Assembly (NCBI GenBank): GCA_029948255.1
Contig: JALIZF010001783.1
Span: 186,001 to 250,000 of the forward strand
Length of the DNA: 64,000 nucleotides
DNA from: Telmatactis stephensoni
Taxonomy: Eukaryota; Cnidaria; Anthozoa; Actiniaria; Isophelliidae
Reading direction: 5' to 3'
Shown: positions 34,705 through 46,900 of the stretch, piece after piece
How the letters are laid out: each line of letters begins with the position of its first letter
How positions within the stretch are numbered: position 1 is the stretch's first letter
Notes under the pieces: generated by a model
Databases searched by the model: none
Told to the model about the DNA's origin: nothing
Seen by the model: only the letters and a program-made list of their open reading frames with translations
Position numbers and translations under genes: made by a program

Positions 34705-34896
34705 ATGGCGGGTGACTCCTTCAACCAAAAACTACGCCAATATTATCAAGCAATTGGATTCCTTGTTCGCGAAAATGGCGCTATCGTGAAAGACATAAAT
34801 TTGATTCTTGTTACAGCAGCAAAAGAAGTCCAAAAACGACTGCTTCAGTCAATTATACCAGGCAAACTTAAGGTGGCTCGACTGGATTTTGTTTGA
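34705..34896 (+). CDS. Unrecognised ORF of 63 codons
   Basis: The ATG lies in the context acaATGGCGGGTGAC. A predicted amphipathic helical protein (KLRQYYQAIGFLVREN, then AAKEVQKRLLQ). The GC content is higher than its surroundings and a polyA-like tract follows within 40 bp. It could be the tail of a retrocopy or mobile element, or a first exon. No family recognised. Confidence 0.25.
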   Translation: MAGDSFNQKLRQYYQAIGFLVRENGAIVKDINLILVTAAKEVQKRLLQSIIPGKLKVARLDFV

Positions 34897-34933
34897 GGCG
34901 CACCTCCGCTGTTTGATCGCAAAATGCATCGCG

Positions 34934-34936
<3 letters not shown>

Positions 34937-34967
<31 letters not shown>

Positions 34968-35022
34968 AAAAAAAAAAAAAAAAAAAAACAAAAAACAAAA
35001 AACAAAAAAAACAAAAAAAAAT
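34937..35022. repeat. A-rich tract, (A)n with interspersed C
   Basis: About 85 bp of nearly pure A on the plus strand, 3' of the 34705 ORF. It is compatible with a retroposition tail. Confidence 0.9.
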
Positions 35023-35342
35023 TCCATAGCAAGTCTAGGGATAGATTAAAGCTTCTTGTAATCGGAGTTTTCAATAATTTATATTGGCGGCATGGCGCTA
35101 TATATTCAAGGAGCAAGAGTAAATTTCCAGATGAAAAGATATTATAAGCAAGAGCTCCGTCTACTGACATACAGAATATATGTTTCACTTCTCTTCATTT
35201 TAATTCTTGGCTTTTTGATAAGGCTTTTGCGCTGAAAACTATTTCAGTTAGTATTCTAGGGATTTAATGGTGATTAAATCGTGAAATCACTTAAAGAGCG
35301 GAATTTGGCCATGGTTTTGCAGATTGTACTTTTGATGGGAAG

Positions 35343-35730
35343 CAAGGGTGGCCGAGCGGTGAGAGCGCCGGTCTGTCACCGCTGTGGTCCCTCTTTCAAT
35401 CCCCGGACGGGGCATCACATGTGGCTTGAGTTTCTTGTTCGTTCTCTCCCTTGCTTCGAGGGTTTTTTCTCCGGGTTCTCCGGTTTTTCCTCCCTCAGTA
35501 AAAACGAACTAGTTTCGATCTAAGCTGTGCTCCGTGATCAGACATGAGTCGTATGGTGGCTGCTACGTGTATGTGTATGTAAATTTGTATGTAAATGTGT
35601 GATTGTTGAATTGTTCGTAATCTTGTAAACCTTCGACTCGATCACGTTGAGCTGCGCCCTTCGTAATTCAGCACTTGGCTGCGAGGAAGGGTGATGAGCT
35701 ACCCCAAATTTATTTTATTTATTATTTATG
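35343..35730 (+). mobile_element. tRNA-derived SINE
   Basis: The head has an A-box-like ggtggccgagcggtgagagcg (about 35348-35368) and a B-box-like ctttcaatcccc (about 35393-35404). The body contains gagggttttttctccgggttctccggttttt, a module I associate with SINE bodies in marine invertebrates, and ends in tttattttatttattattta. The cloverleaf does not fold correctly, so it is not a working tRNA. Confidence 0.65.
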
Positions 35731-35906
35731 GAGCTGTTTAGGTGTTGTAACATAACTTGCTTGCTTACAGGTAGTGAGAGATTATCAATAAAGTTACAAA
35801 TTGAAAATAATCCATCCAAGAAGAAAGAAAAAATCACACAACGCAGAAGTGGAAGATGGAATTAGTTCAACTGGATCCCAGCTAATGGATCGATCCAGCT
35901 CAAAAA

Positions 35907-36089
35907 ACAAACAAACAAACAAACAAACAAACAAACAAACAAACAAACAAACAAACAAACAAACAAACAAACAAACAAACAAACAAACAAACAACAAACA
36001 AACAAACAAACAAACAAACAAATAAATAAATAAATAAATAAATAAATGAATGAATGAATGAATGAATGAATGAATAAATAAATAAATAA

Positions 36090-36120
<31 letters not shown>
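35907..36120. repeat. Compound microsatellite (CAAA)n (AATA)n (ATGA)n (AAT)n
   Basis: Four different simple motifs run one into another. Confidence 0.95.
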
Positions 36121-36121
<1 letters not shown>

Positions 36122-36860
36122 TCGTGAACTGTTACACGAGAATTTAATGTGGACAAAATTAGATTTTCAAGCAGGGTAGGAATTAAGTAAAGATGGAAGG
36201 GCTAGTATTAAATTTGAGATGGAAGCCGTGCATCCCGGTGTGTTTACAATGTCCTTCACATTTTGTTTAATAAGTCTGATTACTTTGATTTATTAAAAAG
36301 TCAGTAAAATACAAGAAATTAATATTAACGTTTACAGTTGACTAGCGAGTGACTAGTTTGGGTTGCGTCAGTCAGTGTACAAAATACAACATAGTACGAA
36401 GCTCAGGTTTGCATTTTTTTTCTCTGCCTAAAGAGCCTGGCTTTGAAAGCCATTTCTTGAGTTGTCCGCCATCTTCAATCCTGCTTGCATCCTCAATCGC
36501 GTCCCTTTGAAGAGCTCTGACTTGGCCTCAAAGACATGACATGGCATTGATGAATGAGGTTTTTATGTTCTCGACCAATCATAACATACTACGCAAAGCA
36601 TCTTGGGAACTATGGACTTTTCAAAAAAACCGGTAACCCTCAGGCAGTCCAATCTTGATTTAATTTGTAAACGTCACTGGTTTGTGTTGTGTTACTTTGC
36701 GGTTTGTTAACAATAACAGTTCTTTGTTAATTTGTCTGAAATAGGATATGAATTTTTCAGTTATTACGGATGTGTATTTTAAATAGTCAGGTCAGACCTC
36801 TGACGGCACCTTCCTATCCAAAATTTGGTCAAGTTGACGCGCACGCAGGGCTATATAAAC
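36121..36860. other. Intergenic, no gene seen
   Basis: No ORF of note and no recognised repeat apart from the flanking microsatellites. Confidence 0.35.
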
Positions 36861-36865
36861 GATGG

Positions 36866-36911
36866 ATTATTTTCTTTTTTCTTTCCTTTTTTTCTTTCCT
36901 TTTTTTCTTTT

Positions 36912-37007
<96 letters not shown>

Positions 37008-37012
37008 TTTTT
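36866..37012. repeat. (CTTT)n microsatellite
   Basis: About 30 copies. ORFs through it are artefacts. Confidence 0.96.
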
Positions 37013-37874
37013 TCACGCACAGGCCGGAGCACACAAGGGTCACTTTTATTCTGTTACGTACGCTCTTATCTTTTATCTTTAATCACTATCTTTTATTATA
37101 ATTTACTGCTGTACGAATTTGAGTCCGTCAATTATCGTTGTACGATTTCCCAACGGTCGCGTACGTAAACAAGAAAAGCGTCTCTTCTCTGCTACCTGTG
37201 CACACGCGATATAATTTCATTGTTGCGCACGCGATATGGCATCAACTTCCTGTTATTAAAAGTGAACGTAAACGCGCGACAAGCACATCAAGCAGGCAAC
37301 AATCCGCGAGTTTCGTTCTCTCGGTATTAGGGTCTCTTGGTTTCTATCACTGTTTTGATCGAACATCTCGCAAGAACTTTTTCTTATTGCATTTTTACCC
37401 ATATGTGACCTTTTACCTTGGAATTTGGTTTTCTGTCAACTCTGATTGGTCAACTTTGACACTGACATACTATAGAATACACCCCTCAGTAACTGAACAC
37501 TAAGGCGTTTCATTAAATATAGAGGGGATTGCGGCAAACCCTCCCTCCCTTTCCTTCCCCTTTCCCACTCGCTTCGGAAGGGTCGAGGCCTTTTACCAAA
37601 GTCTTAATGTTGTCTATAATTAACTTACCTAGTAGACATGTAGGATTACGAACTTAAACAAAAATCTATCAATTTATCAATCTACTGACAAAAATCTATC
37701 AATCTATCAATCTGCTGACAAAAATCTATCAATCTACTGACACCTCGCGATCGATCGACATGCCAGATCAACCTTGGTTGGGTTTCAAACCTGTTGATTT
37801 TATACCATTAAATAAATTATCAGGTTTTACGTAGTTTACCTTCATCTTAATCCCTTGAAATAGACAGTCTTGCT
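37013..37874. other. Upstream region of the large secreted-protein gene
   Basis: Should hold the promoter and 5' UTR. There is a short tandem run of acaaaaatctatcaat(ctatcaat)ctactg at about 37660-37745, then gttgattttataccattaaataaa about 75-85 bp before the ATG, which is only weakly TATA-like. Confidence 0.35.
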
Positions 37875-40800
37875 ATGAAGGGCGTATTTTTTGTCATAAC
37901 GGTTTTCCTTTTTGAAGGTAGGTCAAGTAACGTAATCAGTGAGCTTGCGTAAGTGCTATATTGCTGGTTGCTATACTTTTGAGGATCTGCTCGATCCTGG
38001 TATTTTTAGTATCAAAGTAAACAAGGCGGAGCTACGACCCAATCAAAAGATATTCTCATTTAGCACTACTGTGCTGCCGATTCTTCGTTATAGACATTTT
38101 TTTAATAGTATGCAACCCAATTGTCTTGACTGTGAATAGAAATGATAAAAAGCTGTTGTGAGTCAACCATTATATGTATAAATCTAATTTTGAAACTCTT
38201 TTTGGAATTGAATATAGACGAATTTCAAAAATGGTGCATGGCCTTGACAAAGACCTTGTTACCAGAAAATAAGCGTGACGACACTTCTATTGCTATCAAA
38301 GACGATGTGTTCCTCTTCCTTTTGAAATACCTATTTTCTGTGCATTTTATAGGACATACTTAAACTCATTTGATGCCATAATTATTTACCCGCCATTTTT
38401 CAAAGTCGTCTAGTATACAATGTTCTTCAGCTACATGTACAGTACATGTTAAATCATTTCTCGTTCAGAAACATGAACAGTTCAGTTTTAAAGATGTTTT
38501 TATTTTGCAAAAATGTTCCCATATCTTTTTTTTTGTCTTATATGTTTTGCTTTAAAATTTAATATATGACTATTCTCGTCGATAAGACAAAACCTTTTAA
38601 ACCTCAAGACAACTGAATATTTCACTGTTTAAAGTTATGTGCAGGATTTCTTTACTTTTCTATTACAGTATTTTGTCGAAAATCGATTTTGACAAGGTAT
38701 TCATTAGCTGCACATTTACGGTATTGAATCACCACACGATTTATCAGTTTCCTTGGTATGTGTCGATAACTTTACATTTCTTAAAACTACACTTGTATCA
38801 TTATCATCTGGCTATCGAGTAATTCAACGTCTTCTTGAAAAGCCATCCTGTAATTCAATACGCGTACGAGTCTTGACCTTATTTCAGGTGTTCTCAGTTT
38901 TATAAACAGGTTGCCTTCAAATCTTGAAGGCTATATTAACTTATTAATGATTGCAGAGAGATTCTGATATCACATATTATTGGTGATCATAGTAGCTTTG
39001 AAAGTACAAAACCATTTAGAATAACTGAGTCAATGAAAATGTCCATATCAGTTTTAGACGTTTTTGATTGTCTTTACGGTTTTTGTTTTCTTGTAAGCTT
39101 AGCAATTTCAAAGAGATTACATTTCTCTGCCTTAATTCTTAAGGTCTGTCATTTCCATCCCAGTAACGTCTGGATTTGTGACTTATTGTTGTCTTTCTCT
39201 GCCGTTAACTTTAAGGCGCGGACAAACGATGCAATGTTTCTTGCAACGTTACGCACAACAGAACAGTGTGTACATATCCCTGCAACGTATCACGCACCGT
39301 TGCAGTTGCAGAAGTAAAACTTGATTGTACTTCTCAAACTGTTGAGCCCAACGTTACTGTACTGTTGCAGGGGTGGACATACGGTTCAAAAAAAGTACAA
39401 GGAAGAGTTCTACCGTGTGTGCGGGCGATTACTTGTCCTTAACTTCTGGGATGTCTGTGATTCGGCTTCGATGCAATTTTGGTTCAATATTCTTCCTTCA
39501 CTTCCGTCACTTTTGTCACTTCTAAAGTAAAGTAAAGTAAAGTAAAGGGACCATATTTTACGTCGATAACTCGTGACAGTAATTTGAGTAACTGATAAAC
39601 TTGAGGTCGACGGTGTGCTCATTTTACTCCCCTCTCTCCATCAGCGCTCGGTTTTAAGGGTATTCAAAGCTACTTAAAGCTACCCAGAAAGGAAAGAAGT
39701 TGAAAAATGGATGTGAGATTCGGGGATCGAACTCTGGACCTCTTGCACCGAATGTCCCGCACTAACCAACTGTGACATCCTCGCTCATGCCTTCTGACAC
39801 TCAGTTTGCAGGTTCCAGTTCCTCCTTGTTTTTGCTTGCTATTGCAGAAACGTTAGGAATCGGTAGCAGAACTTACAACTTTACTTGCTTTGTCCTTTTC
39901 AAGGGTAAACGTTTTGAATATATTTTTTCCTTTTCTGCTCCCCCTTTTAGGTTTCTCCAGCAAAGGAGTACTGAGTGATTTTTCAGTTGAGCAAAAATCC
40001 ATTAAAGAACCAAAGGACGTTGATCTAAATGCATTCAAAGAATCGAAATGCAACGGTCTTGGAATAAGGTTCGAAAATGGGTACTTCAAAGTCAGCCCTG
40101 ACCCAAAAACATTGCCTTCAAGTGATTTGACGTTGATTGCCTGGATACGAGTACGCAGTACAGAGAAAATCACAACCATCTATTCGACTGCCACGGCCAA
40201 TGGCGGCAAACAGGTTCTAGAGGTTAGGCCTTCAGCTAAAGATCGTATAAATGGTTTTCTGAAGTGGACAGTTAATACCGACAAGACAAACACAGCTTTC
40301 TCAATCGATTCAGAGGATATTATACCGTCTGGTAAGCCGATTAACGTTTAATCTTAACCTTCTTCTGCAGTTTCCGTAGTTTCGTTTATAAACGCAACCA
40401 CAGTCTGCAGTTGAAGAGGTGTGACCAACCAAACAAGCCAATCAATCAAAACATAAATTGTATTTTAAATTCTTTGTTGATTGTCTAAGAGAGTATAACA
40501 CAAAGTGTATATAATCTTAATTGATTTAGTCTGCGTAGCAAGCGTTTCTTTGAAATGAAAGGGAGGGAGTTAAGTTGGGATACCTGTGTTTCGTTTTCCC
40601 TTGTATGCATGCTATGATTGATTAAAGTGGATACCTTACAGGAATGTGGAGTCACGTGGTTGCTAAGTACGACAGCAAGCAAGGACGATCCTACCTTTTC
40701 CTAAATGGCGAAAAGGTAACGAAGGACAAAAATGCAGCAACAGCTGGGAAACTTCCGTGGGGCAAGGACATTGTGATCGGAGGATTAACAGACGAAACAG

Positions 40801-40914
40801 GCAAAGTCACGTTTCCATACATGGGTGGTATGCTGGGCGTTCGCTTTGTGCAGAAACCTCTAACCGATGCTGAGATCAAGTCGGAGTATGATGCATGTAA
40901 GCCTTTAGTGGGAG
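37875..40914 (+). CDS. Exons 1-3: signal peptide and LamG-like jellyroll domain
   Basis: Exon 1 (43 nt) encodes [14 protein letters not shown], a signal peptide core. Exons 2 and 3 (residues about 15-232) encode a concanavalin-like jellyroll of the LamG/pentraxin type: [21 protein letters not shown], then [46 protein letters not shown]. This order (W-hva-yd, lyldG, G-ldevr--raLt--Ei) is characteristic. Such domains bind glycans, calcium or matrix ligands. All junctions are phase 1. Intron 1 is 2.0 kb. Confidence 0.85.
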
Positions 40915-43900
40915 GTAAGTTCAATGATCATTCTTTGCTTGTCTGTCTGTCTTCAGTCTGTCTTTCTGTTTGGTGACACTTGTTCTCTTGTGTAAATGCA
41001 AGAATGAATATGAGATTAAGGTGGCTTTAAATGCCTAACTTAACTTCTCTGTTCTGCTTATAGATGATCCTTATTTGGTGACGGTGTGCAGCGCTGACAA
41101 ACTAACGGCGGGTACATCTTCTAATGTTTACATCAAGGTTTACGGGAAAATGGGTCAGTTTGGTGAAGCAAAGATTGGAGACAAATTTAAATCTGGATGG
41201 TATATATATTATTGTTTTAATTAATTAAGCATTGATTTCAGCTGAAAAAGAGAAGATAAAAAGCGTTTTTAGGAAATTTGCGCTAACAAATTTTTTTCGC
41301 ATTTCTTACTGTTAACATACACCTATTTCAAAAAAGGTTGTCACCGCTAAGAGCGATAGGCGATAGGTAATAGGTCATTCCAAGACCGCAAAGCACTATT
41401 GATTTCTTAATTAAGCCATCCTAAATCTTTCTTTACACTCTCCATCAAATATTTGGCTATTCATATGTAAATCAATTAGAAATCAATAGTGCTTTGCGGT
41501 CTTGGAATGACCTATTACCTATCGCCTATCGCTCTTAGCGCTGACAACCTTTTTTGGAATAGGTGTATACATGGTTGAACATTTGTTAGAAATATTTTAT
41601 AAATGTCGAATTCCAGCTGAAAATCGGCTGTGTGTGGATATTTTATTCTTTTCATTTTAGTTCTAAAGCAATCACCATTTATGGACCAAGTGTAGGAATT
41701 ATTGAAAAGATAAGTGTCCGAAAAGATGCCTTTATAGGTGTAGAAAAAACGTGGGTTTTAGACAAGGTAAGGTCGCTATTGATCCGTATTGTACATGGTT
41801 TGGTTTTGTTGTACACTTATGTGGTAATTTTGACAACAATTGATAGAGGTACAGTGGCGGTCGAAGGGGTCCACGGAACCCCGCCTTGAAGGTTTTAAGC
41901 CATTTTTTGTCAAACATCGACCAAACAATAGAGTATTATACACAGCATGGTATAATACACAGCATGGACGTGACCAAAGCAATCACACTTTAACGGACCG
42001 AAACATCATTTTCTTCGTAACCTCTTCTTAGTAAAATCAAGAGACTACATTGTTATGATTTGCTATCTATTTTCATTTTGTGAGTTTCTTCAATTTGCTT
42101 GCAATTAGTGGCGGCTCCAACAACTGTGTGACTATTGAATTTGTTAATTTTAGATCATGATATCCGCTGAAAAACTGCAAGACATAGGCGAGAAATATAC
42201 TTTTAATTGTGCTGGTTGCAAATTCTCTAAAAAGGATCAATTACAGCGTTTCATTACAGCTACTAAAGAAGGTATTGACATATTTCAATAAATTGATATG
42301 TTTTATTAACAATTCGTAGTAGCTAGCAATTGTGCACTTGGATAAGGGGTATAATGTCTCGATTTTGTCCAAATCAAAGTTAACGACTAAGAGACATTTC
42401 AGAAGTAGTCATACCCCCCTCATATGAAATATGAATGAGTGGATTGAACTAACGTTTATTAAACATTTCTTCAGTCAACGGTGGATGGTCTGCATGGAGT
42501 GACTGGAGTGGGTGTGGCACAGGAATGTGTGGTGGAAACAAAAAAGTACGAACAAGAGCTTGTACCAAACCTGAACCTTCTGAGGGAGGGCTAAAATGCA
42601 AGTCGAAAGATGGCATCTTTAGAGTTTTTGAGAGTGAGGCTCAACAATGTCCAGGTACGTTTTTTTATTTCTGAGAACCGATATTAACTGTGCTTTTTAT
42701 TAGGGACGAAAAACCTTTCTAGGATTTCCTAATAAAATTATATGTATTATGCATTTTATGTGCTGAATTATGATGTATTGTATAGCTGTCATCGATCAAG
42801 CTACCAATGGTCCCAGCTGCTCAGAATGATTAATTGAGTGCACGCGGCTTCCTGTATCTTGCCTTTTTCTGCTAAAGAAATAGCGACAGTGAAATTTGGC
42901 CAATTTTTTATCCACGAACAAAAAAAATTAGTCAATTAAAATTTGTCATATATAATTTGCTCGTGAGGAATAAAAAGGTCTTAATTTCAAAATGGGTTTA
43001 TTGGTATTTTTTGTTAAATTGCATTTGATCAATATTTGATATGGGACAAGACATACGTTAAATTTTTATTCAACTATGTAATAAGAGTAAGAGGTTTTTT
43101 AACTGTGCGTATGATTCAGTTGACGGAGGCTGGGGGGCTTGGAGTAGCTGGTCAGACTGCGATAAACTTTGTGGAGGTTCAACTGTCAAGAGAACAAGAA
43201 AATGTGACAATCCTGTCTATGCTAATGGTGGAAAACCGTGTACCGGGCCAGACAGCGAGACAAAACAAGATTGTACAGAACCATGTGAGGGTAGGTGGAA
43301 AGCTTGTCTACTTACTTCAATAAGCAACGCAAAATTCAGTTATTATTTGAAATGTCTGCTTTAGATTGGCCGGTAAATGGTGGATGGGCTCAATGGAGTG
43401 AATGGAGCGCATGTGCAAAAACATGTGGTGGAAGTGTTGTAACTCGCAAGAGAACGTGTACCAACCCCACTCCTCTCAGAGGTGGTTTACCTTGTGAAGG
43501 AGATGACACTGAGACTGCTATGGAGTGCACGATACCTTGCCCAGGTATGTAGTTTTACACTTTTACAATTAATTATATAGGTAAAAAAATGATGGCACAG
43601 TTACTGATGGCACTTCCAAATTAGGAATTTCCTTAATTTCTACGAATTGCAATCAAGACGCTGGCATGACGTAAGATAACTATTTTATTGGAAAAAGGAC
43701 TCTACTGACCAAATTTGTCACACGGATAATCTTATCTTAAGTTTAAAATTGCAAAGTTTCGTTGAGATTGTTATTGTATGGTAAAGTAAGGAATGTTTAG
43801 AAACTGATATGAGAAATGTATTTTTACACAGGAATGTACTATATCTTCTTTTAAAAAGATTTCTTGATTTGTTCATTATAGTTGATGGCCAATGGACAGG

Positions 43901-46900
43901 TTGGGGGGATTGGAGTGAGTGCAGCACGACGTGTGGACCTGGACAACAAACAAGTGAACGCACCTGCACCAATCCCGCACCAGCTTTTGGCGGGAAACCC
44001 TGTGCTGGAGATTCTACGAATGTCAAGACCTGCAAGCTCGTCGACTGTCCAAGTAAGCCACCAGTGATCGTATATTGCCAGTGAAATCGATCTATTCTGT
44101 TAAAATGCTGTTTCTCTAACTCATATATAAAGATGCGAAGAATGGTAATTGGGGAAAATGGGGTCCTTGGACGGTTTGTAGCGAAGCAAAGTTTTGTGAT
44201 CTTGGGAAGAAAACTCGATCTCGCAAATGTGACAATCCACCACCATCCAATGGAGGAGATTTGTGTCCAGGTTTGGACACCGAGGAGGAGGTATGCCCCA
44301 AGGATAAGTGCAAACGTAAGTAGACAAATTTCCCTTCTTTTCAACATTCCCTGTTCCTCTTGAACTTACTAGCGTTTGGTCATTGAAAGGTTAACTGCAG
44401 CATCGGTTTAAATGGTTTGATTTTAGGACGCACAGTGTAAGTGTCCGTATAGAACTATAAACTTCAAGAGTCATATATGTTACGGGGCAGGCACATGCCA
44501 AATCCAACCAAGTTTGCATAAGATTAAGGTCCAAACTTATAATTAGCTCGCCTTCTACTTATAGTTGATATCACACATACACTTCAGCGGTGACTTTGTA
44601 CAAAGGTCTCAATTCGAGGCTGTCAGGCAAGTTTCTATGCATTTCTTGTACTTTTTGCCCGATAGGCTCGAATTGAAACCTTTGTTCAGAGTCATTTGAG
44701 TGTATCTGTGATCTCAGCTATTCGTTCTCTTGTTTTATAAATAATCTTCATTCCTGTTGTTTAAAATAATCTTTATTCCTGTAGTTTGCTGCTCAATTTC
44801 AGTTTGCTTCAGTAGATTTAACATGTTAATAACTTTCAGATTTCAGATTGACGTGGTTTTTTTACTTTATTATTAGCATTTATTTTCTTTCTCAGCTGTG
44901 GAAGGCGATTTCATCGAGGTCAAACCCACATCATTCATCGCTGAGTCCTGCAAGGTTAAGACTGCGTTTTTTGCTGGAGGAACCAAAGCAAAAGAAATCC
45001 CAGCTTCAATTTCTACCAAATATTTAGCAGGAATCTCTAATGTTATCAAGACAAGTTATTTCAGTAAGACTTCGGAGACTGATCAGAATGGTGTTGAGGT
45101 AACCAAATATTGCTTTCAACCTGGAACTACAGCTTTACCAACTAAAGATTTAGACAAGGTATTCCTAGAGTACAGCAAAGCACCGAACTTGCCCAACTTT
45201 GAAAAGCCGGCTCCTACAGACAATATTGCTGGTCTTTCAGTATCTCTTAAAGCAGATGGCTCTTTGGTCAAGGGTTTGTATCAGCTATTGTAAAATAACT
45301 ATGATATTACGCGCGCTCTGATTGGCCAAAGGCGCGTGTCGCGCGTTCTCTCTCTTTCTCTCGGCTACGCCTCGTGCTTCTCCCAACACTTCTCTCGTCT
45401 TCTTACAATTCCCGCGTGCTTCTATAATTATAAGTAATACCATGACCCTGAGGGATATTAGTGATTAAATGTCCCCGAAGCCGAGGGAGGTTTAGTGGAA
45501 GTCCCGAGGCCGTAGGCCGAGGGACTTTTACTAAACCTCCCGAGGCTGAGGGGACATTTAATCACTAATATCCCGAAGAAGTCATGGTATTACTTTGTAA
45601 TACCATGATCACCGAGGAAATAAACGAAATATACTTCGCTGTTTGTTCATCCAAAACTTGAAAATATTATACAATTCTTTTACCAATTGTGCGTAACCCT
45701 GTTCTCTGGGGACTTTCGAAAATAGATTTCTTTGTTATATACTTACAATGAACAAGTATTTATAGGTTGTTCATCAATTCGAAAGCTAAATGCTTTCTTT
45801 GTGTCGTTATGCTCATGCGCAAAATAGAATGCATAGATCCCACACGCGTAAGAGTGTGCAGTGGTAAGAGGTATCGGTGCGTTAGAAAGTTATAGAGTTT
45901 CGGGACAGCGTGCAAAGTTGTCCCGATCGTCCCGATGATTGCGTTAAATGAGGGACAACCACTCATGAATAACATGAGGGACGATTAGTTCTAATCGTCC
46001 CTCATTAATTATGGATGAGGGACGATTAGTTCTAATCATCCCTCATTCATAATTAATGAGGGAATATTAGAACTAATTTTCCCTCTTTCTATTCATGAGG
46101 GAGGGATGTTAGCGATTAAACGTCCCTCCAAAAACAATAGATCCCGAGGTGATCATGGTATTACTCAACATAGCATGCTGCCTCATCTTCTATTTCTACA
46201 TGAATATTTTTGTGGAAAATGAACCCTGTATGGTAATGCATGATTTGTTTTGTTTCAGTCGAAGTGAGCCTGAGCGACTCGGACAAGTACTCACCCATGC
46301 CAAACGTCGAACTCGAAAACGTAAGGTTTGTTTTCAGAGAAAAACCTGATAAAAAAGAGATTGTTGCATACGGACAGCACAAAGTGGTGGGAAACGTTTT
46401 TGATGTTGATGTCGTACCAGGTCCTATCATGACTGGAAAAAGTGGTGGCAAGACAGATCTAGGTAAAAATGATAAACCTTCTCTTATTCTAATCATTGTC
46501 TATCGCGCTCTCGCAGTTTTTTTCTGATCTGGAGGCTACTTTAATTTAATTAGGCGGTCCATGCTCACACAGAATTCGTTGCTGGGGGAACTCCAGGGAC
46601 TTTAGTTCTGAAACATCTCTTCCGGGCACTCCGTGTGTACCAGCAATTTTATGAAGAAAAGGTGAAATTAGCTTGGACAAAATTTATTCACGGGACATGT
46701 TTCATACATCATTTTTAGATCTTCCTTGATGGGGATTTGCAACAAATATCTCCTAGTATGCCCCGACCTTTAAAGTCGTTTGAGCTTCGATGCCTTCCAC
46801 TGAGTAGCCCTTAGCGGTCAGAAGACAGCAGCCAATCATCAGTTCCGGATATCGTTTTTACAATTTTTTTTGTTGCATATAGAGAACTTTAATTCCATGT

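Noticed and set aside
35343..35420. Functional tRNA gene
   Set aside because: A and B boxes are present but the arms do not fold and a SINE body follows. The same applies to 39711-39790 and 54600-54674.
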